From a bacterium HR11 (lineage in GTDB: Bacteria > Acidobacteriota > HRBIN11), in NCBI GenBank assembly GCA_002898535.1, contig BEHN01000012.1:1-64000 (forward strand): a DNA stretch of 64,000 bases, given 5' to 3'. The position numbers and the translations under genes are program-made. Positions 36,658 through 44,689 of the stretch are shown here, in pieces. Within the stretch, counting starts at the first letter, position 1; each line of letters starts with the position of its first letter. The notes below the pieces were generated by a model. The model saw nothing but the letters and a program-made list of their open reading frames with translations. It was not told the origin of the DNA and did not search any database.

Positions 36658-38385
36658 ATGGCCAGGCAGGCCGGGCAACCATTGGCCATTCGCCGTTCGC
36701 CGCTCGCCATTGGCTATTGGCTACTCGCCCTTTTGCTGGCGGCCGGCGGTCTCCGGGCCGATGCGCTCCTGGACGGGAGACGGCGGCCGTTCGCCGAATC
36801 CCGGGCACCCGTCCCGGCGGGGGGAGCCGTTTTGCACAGCTACTTGCAGGAGCTGAGCCGCGTCCCGCCGGGGGCGGACCTCCGCCGGCTCCAGGCGCAG
36901 GGCCGGGCGCGGGGCTTCCGGTGGTTTGATTCGAACGTCCTGGTCCGGATCCTCCCGGTCCCCGACCGAAAGGACGAAGTCCTCCGGGCCCTGGCCCAAA
37001 TTCCCGGCGTGCAGGTGACGAACGCCTATCCGACGGCCATCGAGGCCCTCGTGCCTCACGATAGGGTCGGGGCGTTGGCTTACGTCCCCGGCATTCGTCA
37101 GGTCACGCATCCGCGATGGTTCCGGCCGATGGTCGTCTCCGAGGGCCTGTCGGTCGTCGGGGCCGTCCAGTGGCAACAGCTCCCTCGGGTCCTGGGGACG
37201 GTCCGGCCGACCCGGGTCGGCATCGTCGACATCGGGTTTAAGGGGTATCAAAACCTGGCGGGCACGGAACTTCCCTCGATGAGCCGCATCCATACTCGGA
37301 ACTTCCGGCAGGACCGGGACTTCGAGTCGACCGAACACGGGACGGGCGTTGCCGAAATCGTCATCGACTTTACGCCGGACGTCGAACTCTACCTGGCGGC
37401 CGTCAGCACGGGCGGCGAGCTGGCCCAGGCCATCGACTGGCTCCGCCAGCAGGGCGTGCAGGTCATCAACGGGAGCATCGGCACGGACGTCCGGGCGGGC
37501 AACGGGTGCTGTAGCCCTGAGTACGACGAGCTCGACCGGGCTTGGCAAAGCGGCGTCGTCTCCTTTTTTGCCGCCGGCAATGAGGCCCTCTCCCACTGGT
37601 ATGCCCCGGCCTTCGCTGACCCCGATAGGGACGGCTGGCTGAACTTTCAGCCCTCAGGCATACCGGTCCCGGGCCCCCTCCCGGACGGGACCGAGCGCAA
37701 CTGCTTTCGGGCCGAACGGGGTCGCGACCTCACGTTGGCCCTCCTCTGGTACGATTGGCCGGTGACGGCCCGGGATTACGGCCTCTACATATTCGATGCC
37801 GTTTTCCTGCAACGGATCGCCGTCGCCGATGAGCCCCAGACGGGGTCGCAAGAGCCTGTCGAGTACATCGAACTGACGGGTCTGATTCCCCACGACGGGA
37901 CCTACTGTGCGGCCATCCGACGGAACCAGGGTGCCGGCGACGTACCCGTCGAGTTGTTTATCGACAGCGACCTCTGCGGGGGTCGGACGCCTTGCTTTAC
38001 GTATGTCGTCCCGGACTTTAGCATCATCGGCCCTGCCGATGGTGTCCACGTGATCGCCGTGGGCGGGACCGTCTGGAATACGGACGTCGTGGCGCCATAC
38101 AGCTCGTGGGGTCCGACGTTGGACGGCCGGCTGAAGCCCGACATCACGGCGCCGACCCATGTGAGCACTCGGACGTACGGCGACCAGGGCTTTCTATTCG
38201 CCGGGACCTCGGCGGCGACCCCGCATGCGACGGGGGCCGTGGCCCTGATCCATCGGAAAGTCTTCTCGGCATTTTCGGGCACGACGATCTATGAAGTCCT
38301 GAAGGCCCGCAGTCGGGACCTCGGTCCCCCGGGCCCCGACCCGATGTACGGACTCGGACGGCTCTTCATGCTCCCGCCGCATTAG
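36658..38385 (+). CDS. Secreted S8-family (subtilisin-like) serine protease
   Basis: 575 aa. Signal peptide at about residues 10-35. Catalytic triad: Asp in VGIVDIGF (about 187), His in EHGTGVAEI (about 225), Ser in FAGTSAATPHATGA (about 520), and the oxyanion Asn region VVSFFAAGNEAL. A long insertion with paired Cys (GNGCCS, CFRAE, DGTYCAAI, DLCGGRTPCF), probably disulfide-bonded beta structure, lies between His and Ser. The signal peptide codons (about 36685-36735) are made of a CGCCATTCGC/TGGCTATTGG array. ATG 36658 has GGAGGACTGGG upstream. It belongs with the following barrel gene on one strand. Confidence 0.9.
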   Translation: MARQAGQPLAIRRSPLAIGYWLLALLLAAGGLRADALLDGRRRPFAESRAPVPAGGAVLHSYLQELSRVPPGADLRRLQAQGRARGFRWFDSNVLVRILPVPDRKDEVLRALAQIPGVQVTNAYPTAIEALVPHDRVGALAYVPGIRQVTHPRWFRPMVVSEGLSVVGAVQWQQLPRVLGTVRPTRVGIVDIGFKGYQNLAGTELPSMSRIHTRNFRQDRDFESTEHGTGVAEIVIDFTPDVELYLAAVSTGGELAQAIDWLRQQGVQVINGSIGTDVRAGNGCCSPEYDELDRAWQSGVVSFFAAGNEALSHWYAPAFADPDRDGWLNFQPSGIPVPGPLPDGTERNCFRAERGRDLTLALLWYDWPVTARDYGLYIFDAVFLQRIAVADEPQTGSQEPVEYIELTGLIPHDGTYCAAIRRNQGAGDVPVELFIDSDLCGGRTPCFTYVVPDFSIIGPADGVHVIAVGGTVWNTDVVAPYSSWGPTLDGRLKPDITAPTHVSTRTYGDQGFLFAGTSAATPHATGAVALIHRKVFSAFSGTTIYEVLKARSRDLGPPGPDPMYGLGRLFMLPPH

Positions 38386-38431
38386 GGCCAAGAGCATAGA
38401 GTCCTCCTTGGCCCTATCGAGAGGTGTAGGT

Positions 38432-39067
38432 ATGCGTTACAGGGGATGGGCGGCCTTCTTCCTGCTGGGACTCCTGGCGGCCCGGGACGCCTGGCCGACG
38501 GATGGCTTCCGGCACGGCCTTCAGGCCGTCGTCGGGGGCGGAGCGGTCCGGAGCGTCGCCGAGGATACGGCGACGGGCGGAAGTGCCCACGCGGGCGTCC
38601 TCGTCCCATTGTCGGACGCCTTCGCCGGCCTCGTTCTATTAGAGGTCGCGCCCTTTTCGAGTCACGCCGGGAGCCCCTTGGGGGAGGGGACCTTCCGCAT
38701 CCAGATGGTCACGGCAGGGTTCGTCTTCCGGCCCTTGGGCGGTAATTGGTCCCCCCTTTTGATGGCCGGCGGCCTCTACCAGGCCTCGGCCTTTTCCATC
38801 CGAGACCCGGCGGCCTTCGCGGCGGTCGGCGTGGACATCCGCGCATCGAACCCGCAAGCGACGCCCGGCGTGTGGGGCGGTGTCGGCCTGGACTACCGGA
38901 TCTCCGACCGCATATCTTTTTGGGCCTGGGGTCGGAAGGCCCTTCTGCGTACGAAACTGCGGATCCAAGTCGCCGACCGCGTGACGGGCCTCGCCTTTGA
39001 AGCGAAGACAGACTCCATTCCCTTAGACCCCTGGTGGGTCCAGGGGAGCCTGGTCCTGCGCTTTTAA
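38432..39067 (+). CDS. Predicted outer-membrane beta-barrel protein
   Basis: 211 aa. Signal peptide MRYRGWAAFFLLGLLAARDAW. The rest is a series of alternating amphipathic strands (for example FAGLVLLEVAPFS, FRIQMVTAGFVFRPLG, WSPLLMAGGLYQASAFS, PGVWGGVGLDYRISDRISFWAWGR) and ends in WVQGSLVLRF. A terminal aromatic residue is the recognition signal for outer-membrane assembly. Eight strands are plausible from the length. No enzymatic motif. GAGAGGTGTAGG precedes the ATG. It starts 47 bp after the protease. Confidence 0.72.
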   Translation: MRYRGWAAFFLLGLLAARDAWPTDGFRHGLQAVVGGGAVRSVAEDTATGGSAHAGVLVPLSDAFAGLVLLEVAPFSSHAGSPLGEGTFRIQMVTAGFVFRPLGGNWSPLLMAGGLYQASAFSIRDPAAFAAVGVDIRASNPQATPGVWGGVGLDYRISDRISFWAWGRKALLRTKLRIQVADRVTGLAFEAKTDSIPLDPWWVQGSLVLRF

Positions 39068-39166
39068 GAGAAGGGAACTCACCCAGGCCAACCAGCGGTG
39101 CTCCCCCGCCGAACGGGCGTGGAGGGGCGACCTGGCGGGTCGCCCCTACGTCAGGGAAATCTCCGG

Positions 39167-39661
39167 TCATGCGGCCTGCTGTCCCGAAGCGGAGGGCAGG
39201 GACTGCATCAACTCCTGGAGCCGCTTCTCCAGGGCCCGCGCCTCCTTCAGAGACGGGCAGGCGATGAAGATCGTGTCGTCTCCGGCGATCGTCCCCGTGA
39301 CCTCTTCCCAGTTCGAGCGGTCGATCTCGTAAGCGATGCTGGGCGCATAGCCGGGAGTCGTCCGGACGACGACGAACGCGCTGGCCAACTCAAAGTCGGT
39401 CACACATTCATGAAACCGGCGAATGAGGACCGCGCGTGGCGTTTCGATTTGGCTTCGAAACTCGGCGGTATACCGATAGCCCCCGTCGGCCGTCGGGACC
39501 TTCACGAGGCCCAACTCTCGAATGTCCTTCGAGAGGGTCGCCTGCGAAGCGCGGAAGCCGCGCTTTTGCAGTTCGGCCACGAGCTCCTCTTGGGTCGAGA
39601 TCGGCTTTTCCTCGATAATCCGGAGGATCTCCTTTTGACGGAGTGTCTTTTGCCGAGGCAT
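39167..39661 (-). CDS. argR: Arginine repressor
   Basis: 164 aa. N-terminal winged helix with the recognition segment FRASQATLSKDIRELGLVKV (about 37-56) and C-terminal hexamerisation/arginine-binding domain with VVRTTPGYAPSIAYEIDR and GTIAGDDTIFIACPS, the conserved Gly-Asp-Asp. It represses arginine synthesis genes when arginine is high; none of these genes is in the window. GGAGGGGCAC precedes the ATG. The tail after LMQSLPS is short and unremarkable. Confidence 0.93.
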   Translation of the reverse strand: MPRQKTLRQKEILRIIEEKPISTQEELVAELQKRGFRASQATLSKDIRELGLVKVPTADGGYRYTAEFRSQIETPRAVLIRRFHECVTDFELASAFVVVRTTPGYAPSIAYEIDRSNWEEVTGTIAGDDTIFIACPSLKEARALEKRLQELMQSLPSASGQQAA

Positions 39662-39694
39662 GTGCCCCTCCTTGATACTGAGTTTTCTCCCATA

Positions 39695-39722
39695 ATTATA
39701 GGGCGCCCGGGCCAGAATGCAA
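39695..39722 (-). promoter_or_regulatory. Sigma-70-type promoter of argR
   Basis: On the minus strand TTGCAT (39722-39717) and TATAAT (39700-39695), spacing 16, directly after the stop of the upstream kinase gene. The -10 region continues as an AT-rich stretch that could hold an ARG box for autoregulation. I could not confirm the operator. Confidence 0.65.
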
Positions 39723-39724
39723 GT

Positions 39725-40747
39725 TCATCGAGAGGTGCTTACAGTAGGGCCGGAAAAGGTGGGGAAAAACATTACCCGGAAAGGATGTCCTGATGTCCGG
39801 GGGTGCCAGGCCGTCCAGCCCCGGGCCTGGGCCTCCGCCTCCAGTCGGGGCCGGGCCTCGGGGTCGACCCACAGGACGATGCAACCCCCGCCGCCGGCCC
39901 CACAGACCTTGGCCGCCCCGATGGCCGGGTCCCGCCAGGCCAGGACGTCGGCTACGGCCGGCGTGACGATAGCCGGGTGGAGGCTTCCCCGGGCGTCCAT
40001 CTCCTGCCGGATGGCTCGGGCGCAGGCCCCGTCGTCCCGGCGTTCGATGGCCTCGACGAGGGCCTGGGCGGCCTGCCGGATGGCTTCCATCGCCCGTCGG
40101 GTCGGAGCGTCTCCTTCGATTAAACGCTGGAACACTTCCCAGTTGTTCCGGCCGGAAAATCGGCTCTCCCCGACATACACGAGAAGCAGTCGGGCCAGGA
40201 CCCAGTCCCGGGCCGGGGCCAGGGAATACCGATCCCAGCCTTGCCACGTCCACCGCCAGGCGTGGAGGCCCCCATAGGCCGCCGCCAAGTGGTCCTGCAG
40301 GCCCGTCGGGACCTGGATGCTCTGGGTCTCCAGGAAGTAGGCCTGCCGGACGAGCGAGGGGCGGGGCACGGTCGTGCCCTTCCAACGGGCCAGCGTCCCC
40401 AGGAGGGCGACCGTCAGGGCCGATGACCCCCCGAGGCCCGACCCGGGCGGGACCTCGGAGACGATACGAATCCGCAAGGGATGCGGGGGCGCAACGGTGC
40501 GGACGACCCTCCAGACCAGCTTCCATGCCTCGGGCGGCTCGGCCGCCAGCGTCTCGGCCGTCCACGTCGGGAGGTCCGACTCGCTTTCCAGGACCCACCG
40601 GGGCGACGGCTCGGTCGTCACCCGTTGGTAGCGGTCGATGGCGACGTTGACCGTCAGGCTATCGGAGAAGATGGCATAGAGGGGCCAGATGTCCAGCGTA
40701 CCGCCGGCCAGGTCCACCCGTACGGGCGCTTCCCCGACCCATCCCAT
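39725..40747 (-). CDS. GHMP-family sugar kinase (heptose/fucose kinase-like)
   Basis: 340 aa. GHMP motifs: APVRVDLAGGTLDIWPLY (motif 1), VPPGSGLGGSSALTVALLG (motif 2, ATP loop) and KVCGAGGGGCIVLWV (motif 3). The N-terminal VRVDLAGGTxD form is shared with HddA (D-glycero-alpha-D-manno-heptose 7-phosphate kinase) and related sugar kinases. Together with GDP-mannose synthesis in the window, a role in activated sugars for surface glycans is reasonable, but the substrate is not fixed. It starts 3 bp after the small membrane gene. Confidence 0.82.
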   Translation of the reverse strand: MGWVGEAPVRVDLAGGTLDIWPLYAIFSDSLTVNVAIDRYQRVTTEPSPRWVLESESDLPTWTAETLAAEPPEAWKLVWRVVRTVAPPHPLRIRIVSEVPPGSGLGGSSALTVALLGTLARWKGTTVPRPSLVRQAYFLETQSIQVPTGLQDHLAAAYGGLHAWRWTWQGWDRYSLAPARDWVLARLLLVYVGESRFSGRNNWEVFQRLIEGDAPTRRAMEAIRQAAQALVEAIERRDDGACARAIRQEMDARGSLHPAIVTPAVADVLAWRDPAIGAAKVCGAGGGGCIVLWVDPEARPRLEAEAQARGWTAWHPRTSGHPFRVMFFPTFSGPTVSTSR

Positions 40748-40750
40748 CGC

Positions 40751-40993
40751 CTACTTCTCGTCGGCCGGGAAGCGCCGGAAGAAGAGCCAGTAAAAGAGCC
40801 ACTGGACGGCGACGCTCCAGGCCAGGACGCCGAGCGTCTCGACCCAGTACCCCCACAGACCCAGGATGTGGACGACGATCCCGGCGATGAGGAAGCCGGC
40901 CGACCAGACGTAGAGCGGTCGCGGTAGTCGCACATACAGGTACTGAAGCCAGCTCAAGGCCAGGACGAGCAGGGCCGCCCCGAGTAAGACCAT
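40751..40993 (-). CDS. Small membrane protein
   Basis: 80 aa, three hydrophobic helices: about 1-22, 27-50 and 53-72 (LAWSVAVQWLFYWLFF). Rich in Trp, Tyr and Leu, ending RRFPADEK. Not recognised. It lies directly upstream of the GHMP kinase with a 3-bp gap, so the two are very likely translated from one message. It reads away from tRNA-Asp. Confidence 0.6.
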   Translation of the reverse strand: MVLLGAALLVLALSWLQYLYVRLPRPLYVWSAGFLIAGIVVHILGLWGYWVETLGVLAWSVAVQWLFYWLFFRRFPADEK

Positions 40994-41042
40994 GGCCGCC
41001 CACCGTCAGGGTCGGGGGTCACGAAGGAGGGAGGATCGCATA

Positions 41043-41119
41043 TGGCGGGCCCGACGAGACTCGAACTCGCGACCTCAGGCTCGACAGGCCTGCGTTCTAA
41101 CCACCTGAACTACGGGCCC
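41043..41119 (-). tRNA. tRNA-Asp (anticodon GTC)
   Basis: 77 nt cloverleaf on the minus strand. Acceptor GGGCCCG pairs with CGGGCCC, discriminator G, CCA encoded in the DNA. D arm GTTC/GAAC, anticodon stem CAGGC/GCCTG with loop CTGTCGA giving GTC, T arm with GTTCGAGTC. All invariant positions checked are present. Confidence 0.96.
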
Positions 41120-41684
41120 GCCGGACAGTGGCTCTGTATCAAATATACGAAGCCCCTTGCGGCGTGTCAAGGATTCGGGAGTTCGGGAATTCGGGAATTC
41201 GGCAGTCGGGCAGGTCGGCAGTCGGCAGGTCGGGAGTTCGGCCGTTCGACCCTTTTCATCCCAGCCCCGCTCGTTAGAGCGGGGTCCGGGGCGATCCGGC
41301 TGTCCGGGAGTCCGGGAGTTCGGCAGGTCGGCAGGTCGGCAGATAGGCAGGTCGGGCCTGTTGCAAAACGCACCGCTGAGGCGCAGAGCACGCAGAGGCC
41401 GAGGGTGTTTCCTTCGATTTTTCTCGGCGCTCTCGGCATCTCAGCGGTGGAATGGAGGTTTGGAAATACGCTATCGGGAGGCCCGCCGGGGCGGGGATGC
41501 GGCCTGGAGGCCGGCCCCGGCAGTCGGCGACAGGAGGCGGCGAAGGGTCGGGAAAACTTGTAGGGACTCGGGACGATGGATGCCCCCTTGCCTTCTACGT
41601 CGGCCGCCGAGCGGCCCTCCCGAACGGCCGAACTCCCGCATGGCCCCGGACCCCGCTCGGGCGAGCGGGGCTTGGACGACCGGC
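41120..41684. repeat. Gap with TTCGGGAA arrays, REP-like palindromes and one 266-bp element copy
   Basis: TTCGGGAATTCGGG units lie at 41169-41240 and 41305-41340. REP-like palindromes lie at 41253-41286 and 41649-41676. The minus-orientation copy of the 266-bp element occupies 41330-41595. Frames across it are repeat-derived and not called. Confidence 0.75.
41330..41595 (-). repeat. 266-bp element, copy in minus orientation
   Basis: By base-by-base reading it is the exact reverse complement of 44262-44527. The inner part is a strong hairpin (CACCGCTGAGGCGCAGAG facing CTCAGCGGTG). No coding potential is credible. Confidence 0.9.
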
Positions 41685-42398
41685 CTACCCGCCAAAGGGA
41701 ATTTCCCGGTCGATGCGGATCGACCGCCAGGTGACCCGACAGGCAAAGGCCCGCACGGGCACGCCGGCCGCTCGGGCCGACCGCACGGCCTCGTACAACG
41801 CCGGGTCCGTCTGCCCGTCGACGGCGGCCGCCCGGGCGTCCGACCGCTGGACGACAAAGACCAGGGCGACCGGGTACCCGGCCCGGTGCATGGCCGTCAG
41901 AGCCTCCACGTGATGGCGGCCCCGGACCGTCACGGCGTCCGGAAAGTAGCCGACGCCGTCCCGGACGAGCGTGACCGACTTGGTCTCGACCCACCAAACG
42001 CCACCGTCGGTCTCGACCCACAGGTCGAGCCGACCTCGATGGTCCCCCAGGGGAATGGGCGGCTCCAGCCGCCAGGCCCGGAGGCGGCCCCAGAGCGAGG
42101 CCCGATGCCGCTGGAGATATTCCAGGAGGAGCCGAGGCGGCAGACGGGCATCGATGCTGGCCCACCCGCCGCTGGGCGTCCGGGCCAGTAGGAGCGTGCC
42201 CTGCGTCCGACGACCGGGGTCGGCCCGACGGGGTCGATAGCCGACCTGATTGCCCGGAAAGAGAAGCTCCCGGAGCCGACCCGAATTCGGGATGTGGACG
42301 GTCCGGACCCGCCGGCCGTCCCGGACCCGACCGTGAAACCGGGACTTCCGTTCCAAAAAGACGGCTTTCCGTAAACGCCCGGACCACCGCATGTCCAT
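41685..42398 (-). CDS. sfsA: SfsA family DNA-binding/nuclease-like protein
   Basis: 237 aa. Seen: GRLRKAVFLERKSRFHGRV, VRTVHIPNSGRLRELLFPG, RLDLWVETDGGVWWVETKSVTL (PD-(D/E)XK-like core with Asp, Glu, Lys), FPDAVTVRGRHHVEAL, VFVVQRSDARAA and the end VPVRAFACRVT. The order matches SfsA (sugar fermentation stimulation protein A), whose molecular role remains uncertain. ATG 42398 or 42392 may be used. It sits inside the pair of 266-bp inverted repeats. Confidence 0.9.
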   Translation of the reverse strand: MDMRWSGRLRKAVFLERKSRFHGRVRDGRRVRTVHIPNSGRLRELLFPGNQVGYRPRRADPGRRTQGTLLLARTPSGGWASIDARLPPRLLLEYLQRHRASLWGRLRAWRLEPPIPLGDHRGRLDLWVETDGGVWWVETKSVTLVRDGVGYFPDAVTVRGRHHVEALTAMHRAGYPVALVFVVQRSDARAAAVDGQTDPALYEAVRSARAAGVPVRAFACRVTWRSIRIDREIPFGG

Positions 42399-42738
42399 TT
42401 CAAGACCCAGTCCCCAGGTCCCGGGTGCCGGATCCCAGAGTTTGGGGAAGCGGGAAAACTCGGGCGCCTATCCCACTTTCCCCGGGACCGACGCCTGAGA
42501 ACCTGGATCCCTCCTGCATCCTGCACCCCGTAGTGTAACGCCCGGGCCCGAACCTGCGTATCCTGCTGGGAAAGCCTCAGGCGGTCTGCCGACGATGGCA
42601 AAGGCCAAGTCCGTGCGCCCGGTCGAGTCTTATCCCGAGCCGTTGTACAATCAAGGTGCCGAAGCCGAGCCCTGCCCCTCGGGACCATGGTCATGGACGG
42701 TCGCCCGAAGGGGCCGACGTCTTCGGCGGACCGAGAGC
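42399..42738. other. Divergent gap, mostly unique
   Basis: Apart from a short CCCAGGTCCCGGGTGCC-type array (about 42410-42435) and CTCCTGCATCCTGCACC (about 42510-42526), nothing is recognised. It should hold the promoters of sfsA and of the sigma-factor pair. The sigma frame stays open back to 42595. Confidence 0.5.
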
Positions 42739-43257
42739 ATGGACCTGCGGCACCTCCAGCACTTATTTGTCCGATACGTCCAGGGAGACGAGGCGGCCTT
42801 TGCCGAATTCTACGCCCGTGTGTACCCCATCCTGCGGGGCTGGATCAGCCAACGGATCCCCGGCGACGAGGTCGACGACTTGATCCAAGAGTTCTTCCTG
42901 CGACTCCACGCCCATCGGTACCTCCTGGACACGGACCGCCCGATTCTCCCCTACATGCGGACGATCCTGGAACATCTGCTGGTCGACTTCTTACGGCGAA
43001 GGTCCGGCTCTTACGCCGTCGACGTCGAGATGGACACCCTGCCCGCGGACCTGGACCTCGGCCAGGAGCACTATGAGTGGGATGAGCTCCTACGTCAACT
43101 ACCCGAGGCCGACCGGAAGTTCATCGTCGAGCACTTTTACTATCGGTACTCGATCCAGGAGATCGCCCGTCGGCAGAACATCTCGGCCGGTGCGCTCCGG
43201 GTTCGGAAGCACCGGCTGATTCGGAAGCTCCGAAAAATCTTCGGTGGAGGTGCCTGA
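42739..43257 (+). CDS. ECF-type RNA polymerase sigma factor
   Basis: 172 aa. Region 2: FVRYVQGDEAAFAEFYARVYP and DEVDDLIQEFFLRLHAHRYLL (region 2.2, core binding), then PYMRTILEHLLVDFLRRR (2.4). Region 4: LPEADRKFIVEHFYYRYSIQEIARRQNISAGALRVRKHRLIRKLRK-type helix-turn-helix. No extracytoplasmic extension. The ATG at 42739 has GAGAG upstream; an upstream in-frame start at 42595 exists but lacks region 1 homology. Its stop overlaps the next gene's start (TGATG), so it is coupled to its probable anti-sigma factor. Confidence 0.9.
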   Translation: MDLRHLQHLFVRYVQGDEAAFAEFYARVYPILRGWISQRIPGDEVDDLIQEFFLRLHAHRYLLDTDRPILPYMRTILEHLLVDFLRRRSGSYAVDVEMDTLPADLDLGQEHYEWDELLRQLPEADRKFIVEHFYYRYSIQEIARRQNISAGALRVRKHRLIRKLRKIFGGGA

Positions 43258-43892
43258 TGCGGGCCCTGCCTCGAATCGTCGAAGACCTTCGTCGGGAACG
43301 GCGGGCCCGGCGTCAGATGACCCTGGCGGTCTTCGGGACGTGGCTCGCCGGTTTCACCGTGGCCGTTCTATGGATGGGGCCTCGGGCGGACTTGTCGGAG
43401 TCGGGCCTCCCGGTGTTCATCTCCATCCTATTGCCGGCCGCCGTGGGCATCACGACCGTCTTATGGACCCAGGGGCCCTATCAGCGGTCAGAAGCCTGGC
43501 TCCGACGGTACGTGCCCATCGCGTTTTCCCTGACCCCCGTCCTGACGTTGGGGATGGCTCCAGCGCATGTCCATGTCTTCCGAACGCCGAACTACTGGCT
43601 GTGCTTCTGGGAGTGTCTGGGGGTGACGGTCCTGCTGACGGGCCTCTCGGCGGGGATCGCCTTCCGGCATTTTGTCGGGGTCCTTCGGCCGACCGTATGG
43701 ACCCGCGTGGGCTTCGTCGGGGGTCTGGCCTTTTTGGCCACGACCGTCGCCCAGCTCTGTTGCGGCCATCCCGACGTATGGCACATCGGGCTGTCTCACC
43801 TCCTGCCGGTCCTCCCGGCCGTCGCCATCGCCTTCGTCACGGCCCGTCGGCATCTGGCGCTCTGGGCCCTGCCGCCCCAGGGACGGGCGTAG
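43257..43892 (+). CDS. NrsF-like (DUF1109) membrane anti-sigma factor
   Basis: 211 aa, six hydrophobic helices. A basic cytosolic N terminus (IVEDLRRERRARRQ) is followed by the membrane part, and a Cys/His-rich segment CCGHPDVWHIGLSHLLPVL lies before the last helix. Helix number, size and adjacency to an ECF sigma factor match NrsF/DUF1109 anti-sigma factors, which hold the sigma factor at the membrane until a signal such as redox stress arrives. Assignment is by context and pattern. The start codon overlaps the sigma gene stop by one base. Confidence 0.7.
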   Translation: MRALPRIVEDLRRERRARRQMTLAVFGTWLAGFTVAVLWMGPRADLSESGLPVFISILLPAAVGITTVLWTQGPYQRSEAWLRRYVPIAFSLTPVLTLGMAPAHVHVFRTPNYWLCFWECLGVTVLLTGLSAGIAFRHFVGVLRPTVWTRVGFVGGLAFLATTVAQLCCGHPDVWHIGLSHLLPVLPAVAIAFVTARRHLALWALPPQGRA

Positions 43893-44261
43893 GGATTCGG
43901 GGATCCGGGAATTCGGGCATTCGGCCCTTCGGGAAGACCGTTCGGCGGCCGGCGTAGCAGAACCATTCGGTTCGTGAGAATGGCGTCGGAACAGCCCTTC
44001 CCATCTCCTGGGAAATACGATTTTTCCAAGCGCCGGAGTGACGAGCAACCAGGCCGGCCGATGGGCCGTTTTTATCCCAGCCCCGCTCGCAAGAGTGGGG
44101 TCGCGGCCATCCGGCCGCCCGACCGTCGGGGAAGAGACGAGCTACGGCCTTACTCCCGGATTCCCGAACTCCCGAATGGCCCTTGGCTTGAAAAACGTCC
44201 TTCCCGAAGGGTCGAAAAAGCCGAATCCATGCGGGTTTTCACGAACCGAACGGCCCTGATG
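43893..44261. repeat. Gap with an inverted-end composite element (43958-44260)
   Basis: After the anti-sigma stop a short TTCGGGAA array (43895-43925) leads into an element. Its left end (43958-44036, CAGAACCATTCGGTTCGTGAG to TTTTTCCAAGC) and right end (44187-44260, reverse complement of the same kind of end) enclose GGAGTGACGAG units, a REP-like palindrome (44069-44102) and CCCGGATTCCCGAACTCCC units. No gene seen. Confidence 0.75.
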
Positions 44262-44527
44262 GAAGGCAAGGGGGCATCCATCGTCCCGAGTCCCTACAAG
44301 TTTTCCCGACCCTTCGCCGCCTCCTGTCGCCGACTGCCGGGGCCGGCCTCCAGGCCGCATCCCCGCCCCGGCGGGCCTCCCGATAGCGTATTTCCAAACC
44401 TCCATTCCACCGCTGAGATGCCGAGAGCGCCGAGAAAAATCGAAGGAAACACCCTCGGCCTCTGCGTGCTCTGCGCCTCAGCGGTGCGTTTTGCAACAGG
44501 CCCGACCTGCCTATCTGCCGACCTGCC
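44262..44527 (+). repeat. 266-bp element, copy in plus orientation
   Basis: Reverse complement of 41330-41595 without a mismatch that I could find. It begins directly after the right end of the composite element at 43958-44260. The last bases merge into a CTGCCTATCTGCC array (to about 44540). Confidence 0.9.
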
Positions 44528-44633
44528 CACTGCCAACTACCCACCTGCCGAATGCTTGAAACATCATGCTTTCGTGGAGGTGCCCTTTCCGCTCTCCATC
44601 GCCCTTCTCACCTCCCGAACAGCTCGGATAAGC

Positions 44634-44662
44634 TTGTAACCCGTACCTCATTGGCCTACATT
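44634..44662 (+). promoter_or_regulatory. Candidate promoter of rarA
   Basis: TTGTAA (44634-44639) and TACATT (44657-44662) with 17 bp between, about 28 bp before the ATG. Upstream to 44540 no other feature is seen. Confidence 0.45.
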
Positions 44663-44689
44663 GGATCGAGAACCCTGGAAGGCACGTCG

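Noticed and set aside
35078-36808. trpS with a long N-terminal extension (576 codons)
   Set aside because: The extension runs through the sulfur-carrier gene and arrays in another phase; ATG 36136 gives the normal length and has a ribosome binding site.
41167-42387. Long minus-strand frame through the 266-bp element into sfsA in another phase
   Set aside because: Its conserved-looking block is only the repeated element translated; the same peptide appears at 44274-44520 for that reason.
42595-42738. Extended N terminus of the sigma factor
   Set aside because: Open but low-complexity, no region 1 similarity and no better ribosome binding site than at 42739.
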